DNA of 64,000 bases. Origin: Schoenoplectus triqueter (Eukaryota > Streptophyta > Magnoliopsida > Poales > Cyperaceae). The first letter of the stretch is position 1, and each line of letters opens with the position of its first letter. The stretch lies in contig CAXKVV010000040.1 of the NCBI GenBank assembly GCA_964058805.1, positions 682,001 to 746,000 on the forward strand, given 5' to 3'. The notes under the pieces were generated by a model, which saw only the letters and a list, made by a program, of their open reading frames with translations, did no database searches and had not been told where the DNA came from. The position numbers were made by a program, and so were the translations under genes. Shown in pieces: positions 46,935 through 58,300 of this stretch.

Positions 46935-48489
46935 GCTGAACATGATCATTAAGTTCAGAATTGGCAAGGAAGAGAGAAAAAGAAAGGATCTTTTGAACTC
47001 AAATAGCAAGGAAGAATACAAAAAAAAAACATCTCCATTATTCTACTAGCTTTAGTGTGTGATAACAAACCTTTCTTGCAATACAATTGTACACCTTCAA
47101 ACTCACAGGGAAGATGCTCTCTTTCTACTGTCTAGTCTCAACTTCAATGAATTCAATCCCTCTTTTCTTTGCTGGTAACTCTCCTCTTGTGTTTCTCTCA
47201 AGGATTCCTCATTCTCTTATGTGTTAGGAAGTGGTTGTGTATTTTTTTTTCTTCAACCCCTTTGCCCCTCAATTGATCCTCTCCTTTTTTCTTTGCTGTT
47301 TGGGGTTTATATAGGCATCAATTGCTCAATTGTGTTTGTTCTCAACACAATTTGTGTTTTCTCCCTCCCACGGATCAATGACATGGCATAACATCCAACC
47401 TTTCATCCAACAATTCAACGGTGTAGATCAACTCAATGTGTGTTTGTTGCAAGTAGATTATAAGGTCTGGATTGCCAGCATGGCATGGTAGGTGTTGCTC
47501 CACTCCTCCGTGCTCCTATTTCTTCAAACACCGCACAAATTGGTCTCTCTTGTTGACTTACAATTTGGTACACCAACTCCATAGTAAAAATCATGCAAAA
47601 GGAAATTAATTCGTGCCAGCAACTGTCTTAACCGAATCGTGGGACCCACTTAAGCCTCCCTAAACCGCCAATTTGTCCAATTGCCCGCCAAATCATCCAA
47701 TTAAATTCTAAGCCCGAATCTTTTCCCCTTGGATGCGAGTGTTGTACAGTGCTCCATATTCAGAATAAATTGCTTCAATGGATTCTCCTCGGTTAGAGCT
47801 TTCCAACGGTATATTATTTGCAATTTTTCGTTACCGTTTGACCCATTTTCCATTTTTAATTCATTTTCTGCTCAAAATCGGGTCCAGCAAGGAAGAAGCT
47901 GCAGCAGCAGGGAAGGGGATGAGTTCCTGTCGTGTGGGGCCCAGCGGCAGTGAAAGAAACAAGGGAGAGATGTGGTGTACTTCGGGTGGACTAGGCACAC
48001 GAAATCCGGCCCCACAAGTCATGGTTAATGAGAGACATCAGCCGTGCACCACGTTCATGTAAATTATCCTTTCTTTCAAAATTTCTCCCCAGCGCCATTT
48101 AGGTGCCTTCAGTGTTTAGCAGCCCCAACTTGCACCCAGATAGCTCTTCAGCTCCAAGTTGCACCCAAGAAAACCCCTTGATTAATCCTAGCCTTCAGAT
48201 TGATCTGATTTTCTTTCCCCAATTTATTTTAATAGATTCCTTTATCCAAAAATCATGAAATTTTCACCAAAATTCTCTAAATTCATGATGATCACTCCTG
48301 TATTTTTAATTCCCATTTTACCCCTGTCTCTCTGAATTAAAAATTATTTTATCCATAAAACCCTATTTCTTCCTCCATATCAATCCCAGATTTCATTTGT
48401 AGCTCAGTGTCTCTGCCAATTATCTCTCTCTTGCAGAAACCACCCTAACTAAATACCAATTAGACTTATATTGATATTCATTAGGGCTT

Positions 48490-48760
48490 GATCTGATCAA
48501 CAGTTGATTACATGTCAACAGTTGATACAAATCTAGACTTGATCAGATGGTTGCTTCCAGCTTTGGCACCTGATCAGTCTTGTGAAATTGACTTTCAATC
48601 CCTTAACATGAGGGTGACTTGGTCAAAAAACTGACTACTTATCAGTAATTGACACAAATCAAAGCATGGTTAGGTGGTTGCTCACAGCTTTGGCACCAGG
48701 TCAGCCTTGAAAGCAAAAATCACATTGAGATTTCTCATGATTGGTTGTATCAAAATACTG
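48490..48760. repeat. Diverged tandem duplication, about 133-base period
   Basis: GGTGGTTGCTCACAGCTTTG/GATGGTTGCTTCCAGCTTTG followed by GCACCWGRTCAG and CTTG recur about 133 bases apart, with similar upstream AACAGTTGATAC/AGTAATTGACAC pieces. Confidence 0.6.
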
Positions 48761-48852
48761 GCTTGGCATTGATACTATTCCATGTAGTACAGGGATTGTA
48801 CTGCTTCAGCTCTTAGGGTTTGATCTTGGCTTTTTCTCCTGTATTTCTTCCT

Positions 48853-50244
48853 TCAACCTTTCAGGGGTAAACACACACGTTTCACTTGGAACGGGCCGCT
48901 CCATTTGGACTTGAGTTTTCCTGCATAAAGCTTAAAACGTGAATTGAACAATAAAACAAAATCACCAATTTTAAACTCTCTTCTGATGATGTGCTTGTCA
49001 TGCCATTTCTTCGTCTTCTCCTTGTAAATTTTGGCGTTCTCATATGCCCTGAGACGGATTTCCTCAAGTTCATGCAAGTCAAGGACGCATTTTTTACCCG
49101 CTTGAATCATGTCAAAGTTGACGGCCTTGATAGCCCAAAATGCCTTGTGCTCCAGTTCGACGGGCAAATGACATGGCTTGCCATAGACAAGCTTGAAAGG
49201 AGTCATGCCAATTGAGGTTTTGTAGGCCCTCCGGTATGCCCACAGTGCATCATCCAGTCGCAAACTCCAGTCTTTTCGGTGTAACCTCAAAATGTGCAGA
49301 AGTTGAGAGGTTTGGTCTTGGTTGAGAGATGCATTAACAATAACGGGATAGGTTTGGTTCGAACCAAGGTATTCGTATCGTAAGGTTGAAGGTAATGGCT
49401 TCAATTCAACCTTGGGTGCATCCTCTGAGGTCTCGGCAAAGTTTGGAAGGATTTCGGCTGTTGAAACTTGAAAAATTGGGCTTAGAATAGGCATTTCATC
49501 AGTCTGGGAAGTATGGTTGCGGGCCGCAATAGGGTTCGCTGAATGGATATTGTTGGCCTTTTCGCACTCCTGATGCATCCAACACTCAAAGGAACCCTTC
49601 CCCAAGTTGTCAATGAACTCTTCCTCTATCAACCTGTCAAGAATTTCAACACTACAGACACTCTGATCGTTAGATGGATATCTCATGGATCTTTTAATGT
49701 CAAATTTCAATTGTTCCTCACCAATGTTCATAGTTATGATTCCATCATGCACATAAATCACGGCTTTTGCCGTATTGAGAAATGGTCGACCCAACAAGAG
49801 TGGTGTATGTGTGTCCTCATCCATGTCAACCACAACAAAGTCAATTGGGACAAAGAATTTCCCAATTTGAATCGGTAGGTCCTCTACAACTCCTAAGGGT
49901 AACTTAACCGATTGGTCTGCCAATTGAAGTGATATTCTTGTTGGCTTAAGTTCCCCAACACCCAACCTATCATATACCGACTTTGGCATAAGACTTACAC
50001 TAGCCCCTAAATCACATAGTGCTCGTTTAAATTGGACATTTCCTATTGAACATGGTATGGAGAATTTACCCGGATCATCCAACTTTTTGGGCAACTCATT
50101 CATCACCATAGCACTACCATTTGTGTCTAGGGATACCATTTGTACTTCCTCAAGCTTACGCCTATTTGAGAGAATGTCCTTGAAAAATTTGGTGTAAACC
50201 GGCATTTGGGTCATTACCTCAGTCAATGGTAGGTTCACATGCAA
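48853..50244 (-). pseudogene. Athila protease joined in frame to an integrase C-terminal remnant
   Basis: Follows gag in the same frame after a single TAA. Counted from the codon after that stop, the retroviral-type aspartic protease is at about residues 60-165, with the active-site motif [13 protein letters not shown] (D78) and the [11 protein letters not shown] motif. At about residues 322-326 (near 49,272) sequence typical of the start of the reverse-transcriptase region ([20 protein letters not shown]) jumps to the late integrase part ([52 protein letters not shown]). Reverse transcriptase, RNase H and the integrase zinc finger and most of its catalytic core are deleted without loss of frame. 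The integrase tail is also cut: after SKWSGPFQV the sequence turns to KRVCLPLKG and a stop. Confidence 0.9.
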
Positions 50245-51930
50245 TTATTTCAACAGTTCAAGAAATTTCGCAAATTGCTTATCAGTTTTTTCATTTTTTA
50301 TTCTACTAGGAAAATGTGCATATTTGTGAGGAGGGATATAGAGAGGTACCTGTGGTGCACTTACCTTCGGTCTCTCACCTTGAGATGACTCTGCTTGTTC
50401 CGCGTGGCCGCTTGGTGCAATTGGTGTAGTTTCCTCAGAGGCGGGATCCTCAAGTGTGGAGATGTGCTCATCATTGCCTCGTGGCTTCTCACCTTGCGGT
50501 TGTACATAGTCCTCCTTTGGCATAGGTGGATCCTCGTATTGCGTGCCGCTGCGAAGCATATGCCTTACCGTCTTGACATCCCTAGGATTGTTCTCGGGTT
50601 TTGGTGGAAGGGTGCCTAGTTGGCGGGAAGATTGTGTAGCTTGTTGTGCAACTTGGTTTTCAAGCATTTTGTTTTGAGTTGCCAACAGGTCTACCTTTTT
50701 TGTCAATTCATCGAATTTCTGATTTTGACTTGTCATGAAAGCCTCCATCATCAATTCAAGATTGGACTTTGGTGGTGCATTTGAACCATACCCTTGGTTA
50801 CCATAACCTTGATTCGGTCTATTATAGTTTTGGTTACCTTGGGCATTTTGGTCATTTTGCCTCCATGAAAAATTTGGGTGGCTTCTCCAACCGGGATTGT
50901 AAGTGTTGGAGTAAGGATTGTTATTTGGTTTGAAATTACCTTGGTTAATTGCATTAACTTCCTCATGACTACTTTCATTACTCACACCACAATTGATTGC
51001 TAAATGGTCGGTACCACCACAAATTGAACAAGGAAGAGAAGAATGATAGTTTACCGAATTTACGCTCATTTGATCAATTTTTCGGTTCAAGGCGGCAATT
51101 TCTGCAGCCATGTTTGAATTTGAGCTCACTTCCTTCATTCCCCTCTGTAGGATGACCGGGGTCTCTCTAGGGTTGTGCCATTGGCTTTGATTGAGAGCCA
51201 TGTCATCCACCAACTTGTATCCGTCAATAGCCCCCTTGTTCATGAGGCTACCTCCAGCGGCTGCATCTAGCATACCCTTGTCCTGCGGTAGAAGGCTGTT
51301 GTAGAAGATTTGCAATAAATTCCACCCTTCGATACCGTGGTGGGGGCAGCACCTCTGCAGTTCTTGAAATCTCTCCCAAGCCTCGCTCATGGTTTCATCT
51401 CCTTTTTGTCGGAAATTATGGATTTGATGGCGCAAGGAGTTTGTTTTGGATGGCGGGAAGAATTTGTTGAGAAAGGCATTCGCCACCTTAGGCCAAGTGT
51501 TCATGTTCTCAGGTCGTTGGCCCCTTATCCAACTCTTAGCCTTATCTGCAAGAGAAAAAGTAAAGGCCATTACTTTGAGATCATCAGGAGAAACAGTTTG
51601 TACCTTGATTGTACTGCAGATTTCTTCAAAGTTGGCTAAGTGTTGTGTGGCATCTTCATGAGGCAGACCATGAAAAAGATTACGCTGCACCATGCTAACC
51701 CACGCAGGAGGAATTTGGTATTCCTCAGCATTGATAGTAGGTGTCGTGTACCCAAGGTGGATTTCCTCAGCCCTAGGTGCCGTAAAGTCTCTCAAAGGTC
51801 GGTTGGCATCAGCTACTTCATGATTTTCTCTTTCTACATTAGCTGCCCTCAAACGTTGAAGTTCATTGGCCATCCGATCTCTTTCTCTTTGAAGGTTTGC
51901 AAAACAAGGCTCTTCATTGCTGGTCGACAT
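50245..51930 (-). CDS. Athila gag polyprotein
   Basis: Structural capsid/nucleocapsid protein of the retrotransposon. Read from the first ATG (51,930; MSTSNEEPCFANLQ) it has 561 residues; the frame is open another 198 bases upstream without an ATG. It holds an N-terminal coiled coil (RERDRMANELQRLRAANVER), the gag capsid region (FHGLPHEDATQHLANFEEI, LADKAKSWIRGQ, NAFLNKFFPPSKT, ETMSEAWERFQELQRCCPHH), a CCHC zinc knuckle CSICGGTDHLAINC (residues 301-314), a Gln/Asn-rich stretch and a C-terminal part ending FAKFLELLK-stop. In relatives gag and pol are usually one frame, so the TAA at 50,245-50,247 is either a recent mutation or a read-through point. Confidence 0.92.
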   Translation of the reverse strand: MSTSNEEPCFANLQRERDRMANELQRLRAANVERENHEVADANRPLRDFTAPRAEEIHLGYTTPTINAEEYQIPPAWVSMVQRNLFHGLPHEDATQHLANFEEICSTIKVQTVSPDDLKVMAFTFSLADKAKSWIRGQRPENMNTWPKVANAFLNKFFPPSKTNSLRHQIHNFRQKGDETMSEAWERFQELQRCCPHHGIEGWNLLQIFYNSLLPQDKGMLDAAAGGSLMNKGAIDGYKLVDDMALNQSQWHNPRETPVILQRGMKEVSSNSNMAAEIAALNRKIDQMSVNSVNYHSSLPCSICGGTDHLAINCGVSNESSHEEVNAINQGNFKPNNNPYSNTYNPGWRSHPNFSWRQNDQNAQGNQNYNRPNQGYGNQGYGSNAPPKSNLELMMEAFMTSQNQKFDELTKKVDLLATQNKMLENQVAQQATQSSRQLGTLPPKPENNPRDVKTVRHMLRSGTQYEDPPMPKEDYVQPQGEKPRGNDEHISTLEDPASEETTPIAPSGHAEQAESSQGERPKVSAPQVPLYIPPHKYAHFPSRIKNEKTDKQFAKFLELLK

Positions 51931-52172
51931 GTCTAACCGGCGCGGATTCAAGGGTAAGAAAGGTCCCCTTGTTGGGTGCTTGTTTCTTCTCTCGTAGAAA
52001 AGATGAGTTGATCCTCTCCTCGAAAACCACTCAACCAAATCTGTGGCGTCCGGAGTTGGAGGTTCCTCTGCCAGATTGCAACCTGAAAAATGAGAGAGAA
52101 AGAAAGCAAAAGAAAAATTAAAAAACAATTACAAACTAAATTGTTTAGGTTTGAATTAATATTTTCCGTTGT

Positions 52173-52190
52173 CCCCGGCAACGGCGCCAA
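52173..52190 (-). other. Athila primer-binding site
   Basis: TGGCGCCGTTGCCGGGGA on the minus strand lies five bases inside the 5' LTR boundary. It is the usual plant Athila/Tat primer site, complementary to a tRNA 3' end (tRNA-Asp in described elements). Confidence 0.85.
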
Positions 52191-52195
52191 AAACT

Positions 52196-53603
52196 TGATG
52201 TGGTTTCTACACACAAGTAATAAATCCCTAGTTATTACTCGGTTCGGTTGCAAGTGTACAACCTAGTCGAGCAGTACTTAAGGTTCGTCTCCACAGGGAC
52301 AATTCGAAATATAAAATCTGACCTAACAATCTAATTTAGTAAAAGAATGAATAAATGAATTGGTTTGTTCGTTCATAAGGTTCGTTTGAGGTAATTAAAC
52401 TAAAGTCTTAAGGTAAAATCTGGGTTTTTGACAGATACGAGAAATTAGGGTTCATAGGGGTTAATATCCACTAATGACATGATTAATTGATTATCGAATT
52501 TGTTCTTTTAATTATGAAGGCACAGTTTGAAATGTTGGTACAAAGGGATATCTCTATGTTTATATCATCCTTAAATTACAATACCCGTTACCTCTCGGTA
52601 TGGTTATCCTAATCTAAGGTCATTAAGTTCTACTGTCATAATTAATCTAGAAAACCGTTCGTCACCTCTCGGTACTTGGTACAATTCCCTAAACAATTAG
52701 GTCAAGCCCGTATAGGACGTGCGTCACCTCTCGGTACTTAGCCTATCTAATACCCTATTCTTTATGGTCAGGACTAAATATTCAACCTCTCGATTGAAAA
52801 TACCGAATCCTAGGGTTTCATGTGATTTCGATTAAGTCTTCACATTCAATTGAAATAAAGAATAGATCATAAAATAAACAAGAACATATGCGGTAAAAAT
52901 ATCAACTAATCATGCCAAGAGTTTCAATTACATCCCTAATCTACCCTAGAAGAATCCTTAGCCGATCATGGCTAAGGCACAAATGAAATTCAGAAATTAA
53001 AAGAGTTCAAAAGCATAGAAAATAATTAAACCAGTTGATCAATCCAATCTCTTCTTCTCTACTCTTTTTCTCTCATTTTCTCCTTTCTATTCTTCTTCTC
53101 CTCTCTCCAAAACTCTCAAAGAAACTGAAAAACTCCTCTCAGATCTGTCCTAGGGCAGTTTTTCCTCTTTGGAGGCGTTCTCCTCTCTTTAAAATCGAAT
53201 CTGGAGCCTTCTGGGGCGAAGGGATGCTTTCAGGGGCGAAACAGAACCGCTCTTTACGGCCCGAAAAGAAAAGATTTTGACCCAAAAAATTCACGCGGTT
53301 TCTTGACAGAGAGCTCTTTTCGACCCGAAAAGATAACTTTTTGGGTCAAAAGGTGGTTCATGCAGTTTTTCTCCAGCAAGATCTTCGTTGTTCTAGTTGC
53401 GCCTAGCTTACTCCATCTTCATCCAAATATTCCCAAAATGCTCCAAAAGTCCTGAAATCAAAGAAACCATGGCAATATCTCGAACTTTGTGCAATATCCA
53501 AACTAAATCAACTAATTGAACTAAAATATGCATAAAAAAAGTAAAATGGTATAGTTTTAGATACCAAATCCTATCAGAATATATATGTGATTTTGACTTA
53601 TCA
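52196..53603 (-). repeat. Athila 5' LTR
   Basis: 1,408 bases; the upstream LTR for the minus-strand element. Differs from the other LTR at about eight bases, including TATATCATCC for TATACCATCC and ATGGCAAT for ATGACAAT. Confidence 0.97.
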
Positions 53604-53608
53604 GTATT

Positions 53609-54509
53609 CCACATGTAGCTTGACATACTGGTTTAGTGCTCTTCCCAACTCTTCTACTTAATTTAAAATTCATTTGATAAATTTATTTATCAGAATAGCA
53701 ATGTTATTCGTACTTTTTGCTTTTCAGCTGGTGCCAGACAAACCCTTCATCTTATTTAGACCTTCCAGATTTTTTTTCTGAACAATTTCATCTAAAAATT
53801 CTTGATAAAAAAGATAAGAGTCAAGTGCTCAAATTTTATAAATATCTTAGTTTCATCTAAAATTTTATGGGAAAATTAGAAAATTTATGTTCACAGAAAT
53901 CCCATTCTTTTATTTTGTTCGAGCAGAATTATCAAGTTTCTTACTTTGCTGCACAATCTAAAATCGAACTCATATTTTCAGGGAATATAGTTTTAAAATA
54001 TCAATCTGATCTTTAAGATATCATTTTGTAACTAAATTGTTCTTTAAAATATTTAAAGTATCATTTTAATTCTAAAAAAATAATCAAATTGATTCTATAT
54101 TTAAAATTCATTCGAAAATGATATCTAATTTATGATAGCTTCATTTTTAGCACCAAAACTAGTATGAAGGTACAATAAAAATACTACATTAATATTGTAT
54201 TATTATAAGTTAATGTATGTCACATTTATAGATATTTTTTGCAAATTATAAAATAATATGATATATGATATGAATGTTCAATGTAATATTTTTGTTGGCA
54301 TCAATAATGATAGAATTATCTGGTATAAATAAAAAGTTTAAGAATCGGAATGATAAGTTGGTAAATTTTTAAGAACTAACATAATATATATAAAACTTTG
54401 GCATCAATTTAATAGCAAATTGATACTTCAAAATATAAATTAATATTTTTAAAATTTTAGGAATTAATTTGGTAAAAGGGGATACTTTATTGGAGACTAA
54501 TTATATAAT
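53609..54509. other. AT-rich spacer
   Basis: Right flank of the Athila insertion. No gene, RNA or recognised repeat was found. Confidence 0.5.
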
Positions 54510-54886
54510 GAGAAGAGATCAGTTAACAATGGGTTATTTTGACAACCTTGACAATATACCTCTAAATAAATACAAAAAAAAATTAAAAATGAAAAAAAAG
54601 TTATAGATGTGTTTTTCTACCTTTAGATTGATGATCATTCAAATTTCATTATCGTTTGATAGTCCATCAAAGATTATCAAATTTTTTATGTAATTTACAA
54701 CGGTTCTAATTTAACGGTATTTGATGGACTATCAAATGATAATAAAATTATATAAAATTTGAATGATCATCAATCTAAAAATAGAAAAATATATCTATAA
54801 CTTTTTTTTAAATTTTTTTTTTATATTTATTTAGAAGTTCATCATCAAGTTGTCAAAATAATCCATTGTCAATGGATCCCCATTCT
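54510..54886. mobile_element. Mutator-type MITE (family A, complete)
   Basis: 377 bases flanked by TTATATAAT (54,501-54,509 and 54,887-54,895), a 9-bp duplication as made by Mutator-like elements. Ends are GAGAAGAGATCAGTTAACAA and TTGTCAATGGATCCCCATTC; the inverted repeats run far inward (TAGATTGATGATCATTCAAA and TTTGAATGATCATCAATCTA), so the element is nearly a full foldback. No coding. Confidence 0.85.
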
Positions 54887-54959
54887 TATATAATTTACTT
54901 ATAATTTACTTATGTAATTTATTCCGAAGAAAAATAATATATGTTGTGGGACAAGTCTC

Positions 54960-55300
54960 TAACAGGTGGGACCGTCGAGACTGAAAGGTGGGCGCCACTG
55001 TCAGATATCTCCGTCTCTCACAGCATTCATTCAGCACGTCTCCATCGGTTACCAACTCGTTCCTCGTCCCTTCTCAGTTCTCCTTTCCTCTCCCTTCCCT
55101 AATCGCAACCCCACCACTGCACCAACCCTCACTCTCGCGTCCCCAGAGATAATTAAGAGAAGCGCAGAGAGGCGTAATTGAGGGAGTAACGGCGGTACGG
55201 AGGGGGTCAGAATCGTCAGATCCTCTTTAATTGGATCCATGTGCAGCGCATCCGCATCTTTTTGAAACGAAGCGCGAGAGCTCAGAAGAGCCTGGAAGCG
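54960..55300 (+). promoter_or_regulatory. HPGT promoter/5' leader region
   Basis: Relatively GC-rich stretch with CT-rich pieces (TTCTCCTTTCCTCTCCCTTC) before the HPGT start. No clear TATA box was seen. Confidence 0.4.
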
Positions 55301-58300
55301 ATGCAGATCCGAGGATCAGGTCACCGACAGGTGAGCCCCGGACTGGGATCTCGCGTCACGGCGCTTCTGCTCGCCATGTTCGCTTGCATGGCGTCCTTCT
55401 ATGTTGCCGGCCGGTAAAAATTTTTACTCTGTTTTCTTTTGTAAAAGTGATGCTAGGATCTGAAATTGGAGGCGCATTAAGCTGGAATCAGTTTTAACTT
55501 TGAAGTAGAATTGGTAATGAGTGATTGTTTGTTTTCTGAGAGGTAGTTGTTTCTATTTGGTACCTTGGTGCAAAATTGTTTTCTGTGCTTCCCGATATTG
55601 CACAGCTTCTTTGATTAACTCCCAATTTTCAGTTTTACATGAATATTCGAGGCCTTTAATTCTTGACTCTCTTGATCTTCATATCCATGTGTTTATGAAG
55701 CACAGTGATTAAATTTGGGTATGTTTAGTTTGTGGCAGGATGCTCAAACAAGGGTGTATTTGATAAAGGAACTAGATCGTAGAGCAGGACAGGTATTTTT
55801 TTTTTTTTTACATTTAGAAAAAGGAAGTATTGATCATGTATTATATACACATTGGATATGCGCTGGAGGAATAAAAATGCAGTTCAGTGCTTTGTATGTT
55901 ACCATCATAGTTCATTATCACATTGTTATTCTTCCCTTTCTTTATCTTATCTGAAGTTGTAGTAGGACTGTGCAATGGTGTCTTAGGTGTAAATGCCATG
56001 TATGCGATACTGCATGCCAAACAATTCATTAATACTTTGTCTGACCAACATCTGTCCTTCCAAATTCCTTTTTTCCCGGACATTTTTGAATTGTTTTTCC
56101 CTTAGAGTGGATAAGTTAAGGAAAGGGATAAAAAATGAGTTAATTTTACTTTCCCTCTTTTACACCCCATTTTGGAGAGGTAAAGGGGGTGGAATCTTTT
56201 CCTTCCCCTCCACTTTATTAAATTGTGGAGCAAATACAATCCCCCCCCCCCAAAAAAAAAATGCATTTTAGTTCTTGTGGAGCACAGTGTTACAATCTTT
56301 TATTACATTGTTAACTATATTCAACTATACATATTGATTTCTGTTCCAATTTAGGGCCACACTTCTATATCAGTGGATGACACCCTCAAGGTTGTAGCAT
56401 GCAGGTAACCAAAACTCAGAATGCTTTCTAAAAATGTTAAACTTTGACAATAGTGAAAAATAATAGAACAAACTTGCTTTGATAGGCACCAACATAAGAG
56501 ATTGGCAGCACTAGAGATGGAACTGGCTAATGCAAAGCATGAAGGGTACAATAGTAAATACTCATTATATACAAACGGAACTCGCAATGGGAAAAGGCTA
56601 ATGATTGTAATAGGAATAATGACGGGCTTTGGAAGAAAAAATTACAGGGATGCTGTTCGCAAATCCTGGCTTCCTTCTGGTACTCTCTTTCTCTCTCTCA
56701 CACACACACAACTGAAAGAAGATAAAAAGATTATGTGTAACAATACATCGTCGAAACAGTTGAAAGTGGTAGGTATGGGATGAAATTATCAGTTTCTCAA
56801 CGATACATTGAAACTAATGCTAATAATTACAGTCTTTGCATATGCTAGTCTGTTTCTTAAATATGTTTTTTTGAACTGCAATCTTACTTACTAAATTTCA
56901 TAGTGAAATGATATGGTTGTTTGATATTTGTTCTAAAACGTACTTTTTTCCATTTTTATTTGAGCAGGAGCTACACTAAGAAAACTCGAACAAGAAAAAG
57001 GCATTTTGGTGCGGTTTGTCATAGGAAGAAGGTATATATTTTACATATCTTTATCTTTTAACTTCTTCACAGTGAAAATTTCTCTTTTGATTTTCATGAC
57101 TGATTTCTGTTCTTATAACAGTGCCAATAAAGGGGATAATTTTGACCGAGCAATTGATGAAGAAAATAGAAAAACCAATGACTTCTTAATTCTAGTGAGT
57201 TATCTTTTCTTTTCGTTTCTTTTCTGTATTTTTGGTTCGGTGAAGTACAACAAAAGAGTAAATTAAGCACTGGTCCGTATGAGTACCACTGTTTTCTTAT
57301 TTTGGTCACTGAAGTATCTTAGTTCCCATTTGATCTCTCAAAAATTTTCAAGATATACCAAATTGGTCTTCTACTGACATGCAAAACCCCACATCATCAT
57401 GCTGTCTGACATGTTTTGATGATATGGATGCCAAAGTAAATGAAGAAAACTATTTCTAGCAGATAATATGTTAACATGGCTACATGAACATTTATGTGTG
57501 ATCAATAGAGATGATGTGGATGTATGCAGCAACAATTTAGATGATATCAAATTTGATGTCATCATCTTTATCTTAATTGTCTTTGCTGTTTTTGATATAT
57601 TTTAACTAGTTAAAGTGATTCGGTACCAATGAAAAATGTTTGCCAATAGAGGAAGCCTAAGTCTTAGGAATAAAAAAATGAGAAAATCTTGACAATTAAG
57701 GATTGTTTGTTTAACACATTAAACAAAACTTTTCTGCACAAACTATTAACATATCGTAGTTCATGGAATTGACCTTTTTTGTTAACTGTCCTTTTTTGTG
57801 TCCGTTCTTTTTGTTGTGGGATTGGTGTGGGGTGTTACGTCAGGAAAACCATGTGGAAGGATCTGAGGAGCATCCTAAGAAGACAAAAAGATTTTTGGGA
57901 CTCGCATCAGATACATTTGACGCCGAATTCTATGCTCGGATTAACGATGACATTTATGTTAACGTCGGTGAGTAGACTCAATATCTGTCTGTGTCAGAAA
58001 TATACTTAAATCTACAAAGGGATAAATATTTCTTTCTTTTATAGATGCCTTGGGAGGAATGCTATCAACTCATTGGGATAAGCCACGTGTATATATGGGG
58101 TGTATGAAATCTGGCGAAGTTTTCTCTGAATCGTGAGTTTTTTAAAACTTAAAATGGTTGTTGTATTATATAATATTAGTATACTGAAAAGCATTTTACT
58201 TATGAAAAAATTTAGGAGCCACAAGTGGTACGAGCCTGACTGGTGGAAATTTGGTGATGGAAAAACGTAAGAAATATTCTTTGTATATTTTGGTTTTCTT

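Larger units (their letters stand above)
41549..48852 (-). other. Athila 3' internal non-coding region
   Basis: No frame of a known family on either strand. Content by position: polypurine tract at the left edge; a second, imperfect copy of it at 42,592-42,607 (CCCCCCCAAGCTTAAAC); GC-rich 42.78-43.08 kb; GACCCAAAAACT/GACTCAAAAACT repeats related to LTR sequence at 43.13-43.28 kb; CTACTACAGAACG repeats at 43.30-43.75 kb; tandem arrays at 43.80-44.36 kb; AT-rich 44.4-45.6 kb; a stem-loop module present three times at 46.40-46.94 kb; and a diverged tandem repeat at 48.49-48.76 kb. Confidence 0.6.
40141..53603 (-). mobile_element. Athila-type Ty3/Gypsy retrotransposon, internally deleted
   Basis: Both LTRs are 1,408 bases (3' LTR 40,141-41,548; 5' LTR 52,196-53,603 for this minus-strand element), with ends TGATAAG...CCACATCA on the minus strand, and about eight differences by eye. 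The duplication GTATT flanks it (40,136-40,140 and 53,604-53,608). The primer-binding site TGGCGCCGTTGCCGGGGA on the minus strand (about 52,190-52,173) is the usual Athila/Tat type. The polypurine tract GCTTGGGGGAGTT lies next to the 3' LTR. Coding consists of gag and a protease joined to an integrase remnant; reverse transcriptase and RNase H are gone. About 7.3 kb between the coding part and the 3' LTR is repeat-rich and has no env-like frame. Young but not able to move by itself. Confidence 0.95.
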
